Part shown: piece by piece, positions 22,765-31,332 of the stretch
Numbering within the stretch: the stretch's first letter is position 1
How the letters are laid out: each line of letters starts with the position of its first letter
Assembly (NCBI RefSeq): GCF_000828675.1
Contig: NZ_AP014510.1
Coordinates: forward strand, 763,413-827,412
Direction of reading: 5' to 3'
From: Thermotoga profunda AZM34c06
GTDB lineage: Bacteria > Thermotogota > Thermotogae > Thermotogales > DSM-5069
Length of the DNA stretch: 64,000 nucleotides
Made by a program: the position numbers and the translations under genes
Notes under the pieces: generated by a model
The model's database searches: none
What the model saw: only the letters and a program-made list of their open reading frames with translations
What the model was told of the DNA's origin: nothing

Positions 22765-23501
22765 CCCAAGATTAGGTCAAGGACAGACATACACGTGAAA
22801 CCAACCAAGACCCAGTAAGTGGTTAGTCTTTCTTTACCTTTCAAATGAGTCTCCGGTATGATCTCATCACTTATCACAAAAACCATTGCTCCAGCCGCAA
22901 GAGCCATTAGGTATGGCATTAAGAGAGATGAAAAACGAGTGATGATAGCTCCAATTGCTCCTCCGACTATTTCTACCAAACCTGTCAGAAAACTCACTGC
23001 AAAGGCTTTCATTGGGCTGTATTTTGCGTTTATAAGCGACGCTGCGACTGCCGCGCCTTCTGGGATGTTTTGAATACCTATCGCCATTGCCACTGAAAAA
23101 GCATGGGGAGTGAACCCAGAGACACCAACTGCCATACCTTCTGGAAAATTGTGTATCGTTATCGCTATCACAAATAGCCATATACCCTTGAGTCTACGAG
23201 ATTCAAGTCCTTCATGACCTTTCATAAAATGCTCATGTGGAACGAACTTATCAATCAAATCTACCATGAGACCACCGAGCATGAATCCAACTGCAAACTT
23301 GATGGGTCCACCCAATTCCATTGATGGAATAACCAAACTAAAGGCACTCGCGGCAAGCATTACACCCGCCGCGAAACCGAGTGAGCTATCTATAAACTTC
23401 TCACTCGCCGCCTTCTTGATGAAAAGAAAGGGTAAGGCACCTAAGCCTGTCGCCATACCGGCAACTGCGCTGTAGAGAATACCCCTTGACAGTCCATTCA
23501 T
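22761..23501 (-). CDS. ZIP family metal transporter
   Basis: ZIP proteins import divalent metals such as zinc or iron. The 246-residue protein has about eight membrane spans. The metal-binding motifs HNFPEG (helix IV) and QNIPEGAAVA (helix V) are intact. A histidine-containing loop (PHEHFMKGHEG) lies between helices III and IV, as in GufA/ZupT-type members. It is the last gene of the Fe-S operon and overlaps the upstream scaffold gene by four bases, which suggests that it supplies iron to cluster assembly; zinc cannot be excluded. Confidence 0.9.
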   Translation of the reverse strand: MNGLSRGILYSAVAGMATGLGALPFLFIKKAASEKFIDSSLGFAAGVMLAASAFSLVIPSMELGGPIKFAVGFMLGGLMVDLIDKFVPHEHFMKGHEGLESRRLKGIWLFVIAITIHNFPEGMAVGVSGFTPHAFSVAMAIGIQNIPEGAAVAASLINAKYSPMKAFAVSFLTGLVEIVGGAIGAIITRFSSLLMPYLMALAAGAMVFVISDEIIPETHLKGKERLTTYWVLVGFTCMSVLDLILG

Positions 23502-23854
23502 GATTCAATCTTTGAGACAGCTTTTTTCAAAGCTTCCAAAGGAGCCTTTATACAGTCAAAGCCTTTATCATAAAATTCCATTTCTTGTCTAACGTGTTCC
23601 TCATTCAATGTTTTGACAAAGTCGATATGCTTTCCATTTGCCAGTCTGCACACGGCCTCGGCTGAGGCTATCACCCTTGGGCAACCAGAAGCCTTGAATG
23701 CGATATCTTTTATTTGGTAGTTTTCGATCTTCAAAAATATCCTGACTCTATCTCCATGGTCTGGATACACGACTTCTGCAGTATGTGTGTAATCTATTTC
23801 CTGAGCATATCTTGGATGCATGAACAATTCCTTGAATCTCTCTGAATACGCCAT
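23498..23854 (-). CDS. IscU/NifU-like protein with altered cluster ligands
   Basis: The 118-residue protein has the IscU fold pattern: KIENYQIKDIAFKASGCPRVIASAEAV and FDCIKAPLEALKKAV. Of the three classical cysteines, C58 and C101 are present, but the first one (in the ACGD motif) is replaced by histidine in PDHGD (H33, D35 retained). An extra cysteine is found at C69. The protein may therefore bind iron or a cluster differently, or act as a carrier rather than a primary scaffold. It follows a cysteine desulfurase gene by ten bases and overlaps the ZIP gene. Confidence 0.8.
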   Translation of the reverse strand: MAYSERFKELFMHPRYAQEIDYTHTAEVVYPDHGDRVRIFLKIENYQIKDIAFKASGCPRVIASAEAVCRLANGKHIDFVKTLNEEHVRQEMEFYDKGFDCIKAPLEALKKAVSKIES

Positions 23855-23864
23855 CAGATACCCC

Positions 23865-24992
23865 TCAAATTCTTCGCAATCGTTTCACTTCTTCGCACAA
23901 TACTTGGATAAAATACTCTATCTCATCTTCAGTATTATCATATCCAAGTGTTATTCTAATCGCTCCATCAATCATCCAATCGTCTAAATCCATTGACTCA
24001 AGTACATGAGATCTAACCATTTTATGATGTGAAGAACACGCAGAAGCCGTCGAAACAGATATATCACGCATATCAAGTGCTGTTGCCAGTGTTTCACCGT
24101 GAATACCTTTAAAAGAGATATTTATATGAGAAAAGATAGTCCTATCACCATTTATATGGTAATCAGAAAGCTGTGATACTGCATCGATGATCTTTTTTTT
24201 CAAAGATTGGATTTTCTTGGACCACTCTGAATAGTTTTTCTCAATCACATTCAGTGCGACAGCCATTCCGTGTGCACCAGGGACATTTTCTGTACCACTT
24301 CTCAAACCTTTTTCATGACCTCCGCCGTAGATGATCGGGTCTAATTTTACAGATCTGTTCACGTATAGAAAGCCACAACCTTTTGGCGCATAAAATTTAT
24401 GACCAGATGCCGAGAGCATATCGACGAGTGATCCATCTATCTTCAGTTTTCCAATTGCTTGTACTGCATCACTGTGCAGAACTATTCCATATTTTCTTGC
24501 TATCTTTGAGATCTCTTCAATTGGCTGAATCACACCCGTTTCATTGTTGACCCACATTATAGATGCAAGGACGGTATCTTTTCTAATAGCCTTTTCAAAA
24601 TCATCTGGTGTGATATACCCTTCAAAAGTTGGTTTTAGGTATGTGACACGATAACCGTGTTTTTCCAGTTCTCTTGCCACTTGTAAGACTGCTGGATGTT
24701 CTATCTGAGTTGTAATGATATGGCCGCCATTTGGAAAGTTCGCTCTCAGGAAACCCATGATAGCTATGTTATCTGACTCGGTCCCGCCAGATGTAAAGAA
24801 AATCTCTTCGGGTGAAACATTTATGTGGTTTGCGATGGTTGTTCTGGCTTGTTCATAGATTTGTTTTGCCTGTTGACCATGGGAATGTAAACTCGAGGCA
24901 TTGCCAAAGTTCTCAGTTAAAACTTTTACAACTTCTTGGGCTACTTCTTCAAAGACTGGTGTTGTTGCCGCATGGTCAAGATATACTCTCAT
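23865..24992 (-). CDS. Cysteine desulfurase, NifS/IscS type (copy 1)
   Basis: The enzyme removes sulfur from cysteine using PLP and passes it as persulfide to a scaffold. LDHAATTP opens the protein. The PLP lysine is in SASGHKFYAPKGCGFLYV near residue 205. The catalytic cysteine is in STASACSS near residue 325, on the long mobile loop of class I enzymes. At 375 residues it is typical. It overlaps the upstream IscU-type gene by 17 bases, so scaffold and desulfurase are made together. Confidence 0.93.
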   Translation of the reverse strand: MRVYLDHAATTPVFEEVAQEVVKVLTENFGNASSLHSHGQQAKQIYEQARTTIANHINVSPEEIFFTSGGTESDNIAIMGFLRANFPNGGHIITTQIEHPAVLQVARELEKHGYRVTYLKPTFEGYITPDDFEKAIRKDTVLASIMWVNNETGVIQPIEEISKIARKYGIVLHSDAVQAIGKLKIDGSLVDMLSASGHKFYAPKGCGFLYVNRSVKLDPIIYGGGHEKGLRSGTENVPGAHGMAVALNVIEKNYSEWSKKIQSLKKKIIDAVSQLSDYHINGDRTIFSHINISFKGIHGETLATALDMRDISVSTASACSSHHKMVRSHVLESMDLDDWMIDGAIRITLGYDNTEDEIEYFIQVLCEEVKRLRRI

Positions 24993-25377
24993 CTTTTACA
25001 CTCCTTGATGTTGATTCTTCATATGTCTTTATTGCCTTTCTGAGAGTATCAACAGCAAGGTTACTGCAGTGATATTTTACTTGTGGTAAGCCACCGAGTT
25101 TCTCCACTATCTCCTTCCATGTTATTTGCTTTGCTTCTTCAAGAGAAAGCCCCTTGACAACCTCGGTCATCATGGAGGCAGTGGCAATATTCGCCGCGCA
25201 ACCGTAAGACTCGAATTTTATATCTGCAATGCGATCGTCCTCGATCTTCAGATAGACGGTCATCATATCACCGCAGGCTATGCTACCTTCAGTTGCTTGA
25301 GCATCTGCATCTTCTATTTTACCCAGGTTTCTTGGGTTTTTGAAATGATCCATCACCAACTCAGTGTATTTCAGCAC
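24976..25377 (-). CDS. iscU: IscU/NifU-type Fe-S cluster scaffold
   Basis: This scaffold collects iron and persulfide to build [2Fe-2S] clusters. All three cluster cysteines are present: C35 in ACGD (with D37), C60 in YGCAAN and C104 in YHCSNLAVDTL. The beginning YTELVMDHFKNPRNLG is the family signature. The 133 residues are normal, with a short acidic/serine tail. The gene lies between two cysteine desulfurase genes, four bases behind one and overlapping the other. Confidence 0.93.
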   Translation of the reverse strand: MLKYTELVMDHFKNPRNLGKIEDADAQATEGSIACGDMMTVYLKIEDDRIADIKFESYGCAANIATASMMTEVVKGLSLEEAKQITWKEIVEKLGGLPQVKYHCSNLAVDTLRKAIKTYEESTSRSVKDESIS

Positions 25378-25381
25378 TTAA

Positions 25382-26554
25382 TCACCTCCCAGCCTTAATA
25401 GGGCTGATCTTTCTGAGCCACGAGACAACTGACTTCAGTTTTTCTACTGTGTAATCTATCTGTTCTTTTGTTGTGAATCTATCAAAGGTGAATCTGATCG
25501 ACCCATGCGCTCTCTCATGGTCACCACCGATGGCGAGGATTGCGTAATTTGGTTCCAATTTTTCTGAAGCACAAGCTGAGCCAGTTGCAACTTCCACTCC
25601 TTCCATACTCAAAGCCAAGCTTATGGCTTCGCCTTCTATGAATTTAAAACTGAAGTTGACATTATAAGGTGTTCTGCGATCGTCTCTTGGTCCATTCAGA
25701 ATCACATGATCTATCTCCGATTCTACTCTGTCTATGAAATATCTCTGCAGTGTTCTGAGATTTTCAAAAGTTGAATCCATATTTTGAATGGCGATTTCCG
25801 CAGCTTTTTTCATTCCCATTATTGCAGGGACATTTTCTCCACCAGGTCTTCTCTTGTCGAAAGACTCTGCACCATACATTATGGGCGTAATCTTTACTCC
25901 TTTTTTCATGTACAAAAACCCAACACCTTTTGGTGCGTGAAATTTATGGCCACTCACACTCATCAGATCGATTTTCATCTTTTTCACATCGACTGGAAAT
26001 TTTGCATACATCTCAGCGGCATCGGTGTGAAAATATATCTTGTGATCTTGTTGGCTCAAGAGCTTTCCAATTTCTTCGAGTGGCATAATCGATCCAACAA
26101 AATGACCTATAGCTATAACACTCACCAATATCGTAGATGGTTTGATCGCTTTTTGTAATTCATCTAACTTTATAAATCCTTCATTATCAACGGGTATTGT
26201 AGTAACTTCAAAACCTTCTTCTTTTAGGTGAGACACTATACTCATAACTGAACCGTGCTCTAACGCCGAGACAATTATGTGATTACCTTTATTTTTGTTT
26301 GCTCGAGCAACACCGAGAATGGCTAAATTGTTTGATTCTGTTGCGCCTGAGGTGAATATTATTTCTTCTGCAGAATCTGCATTTATCGATTTGGCGAAAA
26401 ATTCTCTTGCGTTCACTATATCATCGTAGACTTCTTGCGCAGATTGATAAAGGCCATCTGGTCTTGCGAATTTGTCGGTCATGTAATCTAAAACTACCTG
26501 TGCAACCTCGGGTATTATTCTCGTAGTTCTGCAGTTATCGAGAAAAACTCTCAT
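25382..26554 (-). CDS. Cysteine desulfurase, NifS type (copy 2)
   Basis: This is a second, clearly diverged aminotransferase-fold desulfurase of 390 residues. It begins LDNCRTTRIIPEV. The PLP lysine is in SGHKFHAPKGVGFLYM near residue 205 and the catalytic cysteine is in GSACASE near residue 335. A charged loop (GGDHERAHGSIRFTF) follows. The position directly ahead of the three-cysteine scaffold suggests that this pair forms the main sulfur-donor/scaffold unit. The desulfurase-plus-scaffold pairing resembles the minimal MIS (MisS-MisU) arrangement described for anaerobes. Confidence 0.9.
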   Translation of the reverse strand: MRVFLDNCRTTRIIPEVAQVVLDYMTDKFARPDGLYQSAQEVYDDIVNAREFFAKSINADSAEEIIFTSGATESNNLAILGVARANKNKGNHIIVSALEHGSVMSIVSHLKEEGFEVTTIPVDNEGFIKLDELQKAIKPSTILVSVIAIGHFVGSIMPLEEIGKLLSQQDHKIYFHTDAAEMYAKFPVDVKKMKIDLMSVSGHKFHAPKGVGFLYMKKGVKITPIMYGAESFDKRRPGGENVPAIMGMKKAAEIAIQNMDSTFENLRTLQRYFIDRVESEIDHVILNGPRDDRRTPYNVNFSFKFIEGEAISLALSMEGVEVATGSACASEKLEPNYAILAIGGDHERAHGSIRFTFDRFTTKEQIDYTVEKLKSVVSWLRKISPIKAGR

Positions 26555-26564
26555 CGAACACCTC

Positions 26565-27386
26565 CTACAGGTAAGTTATAACCCTCAGAATAATTCGAGC
26601 CATTTTTTCTCCAGTCTTTTCAGCTATTTCAAGGACTTCCTCTGCACTCAAAGGTTTCAGATCTTCAGGTACGGCTCTATCTGTTATAGCAGAGAGACCG
26701 AGTACCTTTATACCGGCATGTCTTGCGACTATTACTTCTGGGACCGTTGACATACCAACGGCATCGGCACCGAGATTTCTGAACATCTTTAATTCCGCTG
26801 GTGTTTCGAAATTTGGACCTGTTACTGCCACATAGACACCCTCGTAAACATCTATCTTTTCTTCTCGAGCTGCTCTTTTTGCGAGTTTGATCAGCTCTTT
26901 GTCGTACGGCTCACTCATATCTGGAAATCGAGGTCCCCATTCTTCAACATTCGGTCCTATCAATGGGTTATCACCCATGAAATTTATATGATCCGTTATG
27001 ATCATTGGCTTTCCAACATCAAAAACTGGATTCAATCCCCCCGATGCATTTGTCACAAACAGATATTTCACACCGAGTAGTTGCATAACCCTAATGGGAA
27101 ATGTCACTTCTTGCATGGAATATCCCTCATAATAATGGAATCTCCCATTCATTAGAACAACATCTTTGTTATTCAACTTCCCAAAGATGAGTTCACCCTT
27201 ATGTCCAGGTGCTGTAGATATTGGAAAACCTGGTATATCTGAGTAATGAAACTTCTTTGGTTCTTGCAATACATCAGCGATTTTCCCAAGACCCGAGCCA
27301 AGAATTATGCCAATCTGAGGAGCTACACCACTCTTCTGTTTCAAAAAATCAACGGCGCTTTTCACCTTTTCCACATATTGATTCAT
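26565..27386 (-). CDS. Purine nucleoside phosphorylase
   Basis: The trimeric PNP family cleaves purine nucleosides with phosphate into base and ribose-1-phosphate. Landmarks are IILGSGLGKIAD near residue 27, the phosphate-binding GHKGELIFG, GRFHYYEGYSMQEVTFPIRV, VTNASGGLN near residue 115 and AVGMSTVPEVIVARH near residue 215. The catalytic Glu/Asn region (ITDRAVP) is present. The ATG at 27386 is preferred over the GTG two codons upstream because of its distance from GGGGTG. It sits inside the Fe-S operon, probably by operon packing rather than function. Confidence 0.93.
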   Translation of the reverse strand: MNQYVEKVKSAVDFLKQKSGVAPQIGIILGSGLGKIADVLQEPKKFHYSDIPGFPISTAPGHKGELIFGKLNNKDVVLMNGRFHYYEGYSMQEVTFPIRVMQLLGVKYLFVTNASGGLNPVFDVGKPMIITDHINFMGDNPLIGPNVEEWGPRFPDMSEPYDKELIKLAKRAAREEKIDVYEGVYVAVTGPNFETPAELKMFRNLGADAVGMSTVPEVIVARHAGIKVLGLSAITDRAVPEDLKPLSAEEVLEIAEKTGEKMARIILRVITYL

Positions 27387-27410
27387 CCTCACACCCCCTG
27401 ATTTTTCACA

Positions 27411-28370
27411 TTATCCTATAAGACCCTTTATTATTAATTCAGTTGCTTCTTCCTCACTTAATCCCTTTGCCATCAACGTTTGAAGTTGATTTGCATTGAC
27501 ACGACCTATGGAAGCCTCATGGGTTAATTCCGCTAACTCATTCAGCACCTTCAAAACAGGGACAGTGCTCACATCGACTCCTTCACCTTTTGTTATCTCT
27601 TCACATTTTACATGACCTTTTGAATAATCCCCAATTCCATAAGCCTCATTCACAACTCTAACCTTGGACTGATCTAACGCAACAACAACTGTCTTTGCGA
27701 TGCCATTGGCATGAGAACCAATTAAATCGAGTTTTTCTCTTATCAAAACTTCATCTGACTTACTTGCCTTTATCTTTGCCGATAGATCTGCCACGGCGTT
27801 TTTTTGAACTTCAGCCGATGCGTCAAGACGCAATTTACCAATCCTTGTTTTGGTCAATGTAAAGTTGTTCACAAAGAGTCCATTTTCTTCTACGATAACC
27901 CTCGTGGTTGTGTTTAAAGTTATTGAACCTGTATTAGAGTGATAATGCTCATCGGCATAGTACATCTTTGCATTTTTTCCTACATGGACTAATGCCAATG
28001 CATCATGGGTGAATTCCTCTACCCATGGAAATGTACAATGAGCCACGAATCTCACCTGTGAATTATCTCCAACCTCTATTTCAAAGATAACACGTTGGAG
28101 ACCTCTTTTTTCAACAAATCCCGTACAGATATGCACAGGAGTATGAATCACTGTGTTCTTCTCTATCAATATCTTTGCCTTAACTCCATTGTCGATTTTT
28201 TCTGGAAAGATTCGTATACCTTCAAGCCCATTGAGACCTATTACTCTATCTCCACTTATTATCAGAGAGGCTACTCTTCTGTCCAAAAACTTAGAAACAT
28301 CTCCACCGGCTTTTTCATAAGCCTTTTTCAGTAATTCAAATTCTCTTTTTTGATCAATTGTACTTATCAT
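27411..28370 (-). CDS. sufB: Short SufB/SufD family protein (SmsB-like)
   Basis: The protein partners the ATPase SufC to assemble Fe-S clusters. The C-terminal family block is plain: THEASIGRVNANQLQTLMAKGLSEEEATELI. It has 319 residues, far fewer than classical SufB (about 470-500) and fewer than SufD. The beta-helix core begins directly after a short N-terminus, without the long N-terminal domain. No second suf gene (SufD) is present. This matches the reduced two-component SMS system (SmsC-SmsB) rather than complete SUF. The start overlaps the sufC stop by four bases. Confidence 0.88.
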   Translation of the reverse strand: MISTIDQKREFELLKKAYEKAGGDVSKFLDRRVASLIISGDRVIGLNGLEGIRIFPEKIDNGVKAKILIEKNTVIHTPVHICTGFVEKRGLQRVIFEIEVGDNSQVRFVAHCTFPWVEEFTHDALALVHVGKNAKMYYADEHYHSNTGSITLNTTTRVIVEENGLFVNNFTLTKTRIGKLRLDASAEVQKNAVADLSAKIKASKSDEVLIREKLDLIGSHANGIAKTVVVALDQSKVRVVNEAYGIGDYSKGHVKCEEITKGEGVDVSTVPVLKVLNELAELTHEASIGRVNANQLQTLMAKGLSEEEATELIIKGLIG

Positions 28371-29101
28371 ATTCTCACTTCCTCAGTGGTAGGAATGTTT
28401 GCATGTGAACAACTATCGCATTTGTTTTTATAATACTCTATGATCTTATCGGGCGAGCCTTGAGCGAGAATAGAGCCGTTGCACAGTAGGTAGGCTTCTT
28501 GCGATATCTTTGCGATTTCCTCTCTGTGTGTGATGACAATAACCGTTCCTTTGTTTTTTACAATGTATTCAATCACTTTCTCGATCATCGACAAAGACAT
28601 TATGTCAATACCAGAATCAGGTTCGTCCAAGATTGCATAGCGTGGATTCAGAAGTAAAACAGAAGCGAGTTCAACTCTTTTTCTTTCCCCCCCACTCAGA
28701 AGTCCATCGACCATCCTGTGCTTGTAAAGTTCTGGTGATAATCCCACAAGATCAAGAGCAAAATCGATTTGATCATTCGAGATTTTCAATTTTCCACCGA
28801 GTGTCAAATACTGTTCCACAGTCAGCCCTTGAAATCTGACTGGTTCTTGCCACAATAGTGTCAAACCCTTTTTGGCTTTGTCTGTTATAGAAAGATTGGT
28901 TATATCTTCACCATCGAGTAAAATCTTACCTGTTGATGGTTTATAATCATTTATTCCCATTATGAGATATGCAAGAGACGATTTCCCCGCACCATTAGTC
29001 CCAAGAATGGTGTATACCTTACCCTTTTGGAAAACTATATTTACGTTTTTCAAGATATACCTGTTGTTTCTGATAAAACTTATATTCTCTAAAATAAGCA
29101 A
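28367..29101 (-). CDS. sufC: SufC-type Fe-S assembly ATPase
   Basis: SufC is the ABC-type ATPase of the cluster-building complex and is cytosolic. Walker A is GTNGAGKSS near residue 35, the Q-loop WQEP, the signature LLSGGERKRVELASVLLLNP and Walker B ILDEPDSGID. The tail has a CDSC pair (NKCDSCSH) that SufC normally lacks and that might bind metal. The TTG at 29101 lies nine bases after GAGGAG. An ATG at 29110 is also in frame but has no room for the SD. The gene opens the eight-gene operon and its start lies inside a large inverted repeat. Confidence 0.9.
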   Translation of the reverse strand: MLILENISFIRNNRYILKNVNIVFQKGKVYTILGTNGAGKSSLAYLIMGINDYKPSTGKILLDGEDITNLSITDKAKKGLTLLWQEPVRFQGLTVEQYLTLGGKLKISNDQIDFALDLVGLSPELYKHRMVDGLLSGGERKRVELASVLLLNPRYAILDEPDSGIDIMSLSMIEKVIEYIVKNKGTVIVITHREEIAKISQEAYLLCNGSILAQGSPDKIIEYYKNKCDSCSHANIPTTEEVRI

Positions 29102-29141
29102 CCGCACCATCTCCTCAATTTAAATTGTACATGGTGCGGTT
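29100..29141 (-). promoter_or_regulatory. Nested inverted repeats over the sufC translation start
   Basis: An 11-bp perfect inverted repeat (AACCGCACCAT at 29100-29110 and ATGGTGCGGTT at 29131-29141) has a 20-base centre. That centre contains a 12-bp perfect palindrome, CAATTTAAATTG (29115-29126), and the sufC SD. In the mRNA the two arms would pair and hold the SD in the loop and the start region in the stem. It could be an RNA switch or a double operator. Confidence 0.6.
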
Positions 29142-29151
29142 TACATTTATA

Positions 29152-29170
29152 TTAGACTTTTTAAGTCTAA
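29152..29170 (-). promoter_or_regulatory. Inverted repeat overlapping the likely suf promoter
   Basis: TTAGACTT and AAGTCTAA form a perfect 8-bp inverted repeat with a 3-base spacer, located 14 bases behind the preceding epimerase stop. On the minus strand a TAATAT hexamer overlaps its end, with TTGAAA 20 bases before it. Without a T-run it is unlikely to be a terminator; an operator over the operon promoter is more plausible. Confidence 0.45.
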
Positions 29171-29183
29171 ATTGTTTCAAAGG

Positions 29184-30212
29184 TCAATCTAAGATGATAA
29201 ATGGACCTTCCTGTTTGAAATCACCTCTGAACTTTTCTTCATTTAATGATAAATGAGAATCCAAGTCATAATACGTGAACGCACCTGTACCGGCAGCCAA
29301 ATGGATACTCTGTCTGATCCCAAGGCTGCTCTCACCCATACAACCAATCATCAATTTTATATTTGCCGCTTGGGCTATTTGTATGATCGCCAGGGCATCG
29401 CTCAGCCCTGATTTCATGAGTTTGATATTTATTACATCTACTGCCTCTTCTTTTATAACATTCAATGCGTCGTATTTTGTGAAAACACTTTCATCGGCTG
29501 CCACTGGATACGGACTGTTCCATCTGACAAATTTCAGCCCATCGATATCGTACCTGAAAACAGGTTGCTCGAAGACATCGACGTTAACAGATTCATGATA
29601 GAGCGCTTGAATAAACTCCACGGCTTCCTTTGGTGAAAATCCTTGATTGGCGTCGACTACAAAACTCGCGTCTGGTGCGATTTCTTTGGATCTAACAACT
29701 CTCTCTATATCTGTTTTGACGTCTCTACCAACCTTTATTTTTATCTTTTTGAAGCCTTCTTTGTAAATTCTTTCAACCTTAGCTAATGTGGTCTTCAGAT
29801 CTTCTATACCAACTGTTTTGTCGGTCTCAAGTCTATCCTTAGCACCACCGAAGAATTGATATGGTTTTATCCTGTATCTTTTGCAAAATGCATCTATTAT
29901 GGCAAATTCAACCGCTGCTTTGATCGCTGGTGTCGCTCTTAGATTTTGAAGTGAATTGAACAGGATATGATATTTTTCAACATCTTTTCCCACTAAGATA
30001 TCCTTTACCGTGGATTCCATTTTTTCAAGCATCTGAGGCGTCTCACCAGAAATGACAAACAACGCCGAAGCCTCACCCCAACCCTCCGTACCATCTTCGA
30101 GCCTCACACAAACTTCGACATTTTCCTGTTCCTCGTGAGTGCCAAGCGAAATTGTGAATGGTTCAAAGTACTGGTAAAAAACCCTTTTAAAAGAAATCGA
30201 CTTGATTTTCAC
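29184..30212 (-). CDS. Dipeptide (L-Ala-D/L-Glu) epimerase, enolase superfamily
   Basis: The enzyme epimerises the second residue of L-Ala-D-Glu-type dipeptides released from murein. The two acid/base lysines are in KIKIKVG near residue 160 and KLMKSG near residue 262. The metal ligands are in VDANQG, FEQPV and AADESV. The total of 342 residues and the N-terminal capping domain (GWGEAS) fit the characterised Thermotoga maritima enzyme family (TM0006). It overlaps the DUF1611 gene by four bases, a pairing that recurs in many genomes. Confidence 0.9.
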   Translation of the reverse strand: MKIKSISFKRVFYQYFEPFTISLGTHEEQENVEVCVRLEDGTEGWGEASALFVISGETPQMLEKMESTVKDILVGKDVEKYHILFNSLQNLRATPAIKAAVEFAIIDAFCKRYRIKPYQFFGGAKDRLETDKTVGIEDLKTTLAKVERIYKEGFKKIKIKVGRDVKTDIERVVRSKEIAPDASFVVDANQGFSPKEAVEFIQALYHESVNVDVFEQPVFRYDIDGLKFVRWNSPYPVAADESVFTKYDALNVIKEEAVDVINIKLMKSGLSDALAIIQIAQAANIKLMIGCMGESSLGIRQSIHLAAGTGAFTYYDLDSHLSLNEEKFRGDFKQEGPFIILD

Positions 30213-31231
30213 AAAGCCACCTCCAGTTTTGATATGATTTTTGAAAGTTGTTTTTCATCAAAAGGATCAAAAACAAAATAACCGTCAAGTTTATAATCTC
30301 TATCCAAACAAGAAACACCCAACACCTCTGATCCTACCAGCTGTTGAATCAACTGTATCTCCTTAACAGGATCTGGTACCAGAGGAAAGTCTTCAAAAAA
30401 TTCAAATTTCTTCCTTCGAGGTTCATGTACCATGACCACATATTGTGGCATACATCCATATATTAGACCAAGTGTCACCTGACCATACGCAAGATGTCTC
30501 AAAGCACCTTGTCCTTCGATGAAAACGATACGATTTCCCTTCTGTTCGAGCTTAAGAATGAGTCCTTCCACAACGCCAGGTACGAAATCTGCAGCCAATG
30601 CGTCTATTGCGACTCCTTCATCGGCCCCTATCATAATACCAGTTTGACCTGTTGCAAGAAAAGCAGCTGGAAGATTTCTTTTTAAAGCCGCTTCCCACAA
30701 TTGAATTGCGGTTGTTCTCTTGCCAGTAGCGCAATCCGTGCCAAGGACACAAACGCGCAAAATTTTCGATTTCAGAATCTGTCCATTGAAGATTCTCAAT
30801 TTTCCATCATAATGTCTGACATCTATTATTCGGCTTTTGGTTAATTTAGAAGCACTCAGAAATGGTTCTATTTCAGAAAGCCTAAGGTGTAACCCCGAAA
30901 CTACATCAAGTCCATACTCAATCGCTTTGAGAATGTGTCTCACAAGTTCATCGGGTAGATAACCCCCGACATTTGATATACCTATTACCAAAACTCTCGC
31001 ACCCAATCGGACTGCCTTATCAACATCGTTTACAATTGGAACATTGAATCTCACCGGCGATACAAAGTCACTGATTTGTTTTCCTTCTTGTTCGGCTATG
31101 ACACAAACCGGTTTTAGAACTCTACTGTGTCTTAATAGACCATAGGTTGTCTTTGCCAAAGAAGTTCCAAGTTGACCCCATGATAGAATTGCAGCGGGAG
31201 TCCCGGGTTCGAAAAACTGACTTATGTGCAA
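30209..31231 (-). CDS. DUF1611 family P-loop protein
   Basis: The C-terminal domain carries a phosphate-binding loop GTDCATGKRTT near residue 163 and FIEGQGALRHLAYG near residue 233, as in DUF1611 (COG3367) proteins. The N-terminal domain is a Rossmann-type fold. At 340 residues it has normal length. Such genes lie next to dipeptide epimerases, and a role in D-amino-acid or glutamyl peptide metabolism, possibly as an ATP-dependent ligase or kinase, has been inferred for the family. The ATG follows GGAGGTGG. It heads a two-gene operon. Confidence 0.85.
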   Translation of the reverse strand: MHISQFFEPGTPAAILSWGQLGTSLAKTTYGLLRHSRVLKPVCVIAEQEGKQISDFVSPVRFNVPIVNDVDKAVRLGARVLVIGISNVGGYLPDELVRHILKAIEYGLDVVSGLHLRLSEIEPFLSASKLTKSRIIDVRHYDGKLRIFNGQILKSKILRVCVLGTDCATGKRTTAIQLWEAALKRNLPAAFLATGQTGIMIGADEGVAIDALAADFVPGVVEGLILKLEQKGNRIVFIEGQGALRHLAYGQVTLGLIYGCMPQYVVMVHEPRRKKFEFFEDFPLVPDPVKEIQLIQQLVGSEVLGVSCLDRDYKLDGYFVFDPFDEKQLSKIISKLEVAL

Positions 31232-31332
31232 GATTCCACCTCCTTTTTATTAGATATTTTATAGATGATAACACTCAACGGTACATTGTTGTTTTTTCGA
31301 AGTTCTGACGATAATACTAAAGGAGGATTTCG

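Noticed and set aside
29152-29170. Intrinsic terminator of the epimerase gene
   Set aside because: The stem is AT-rich, with no T-run on the relevant strand; an operator is more likely.
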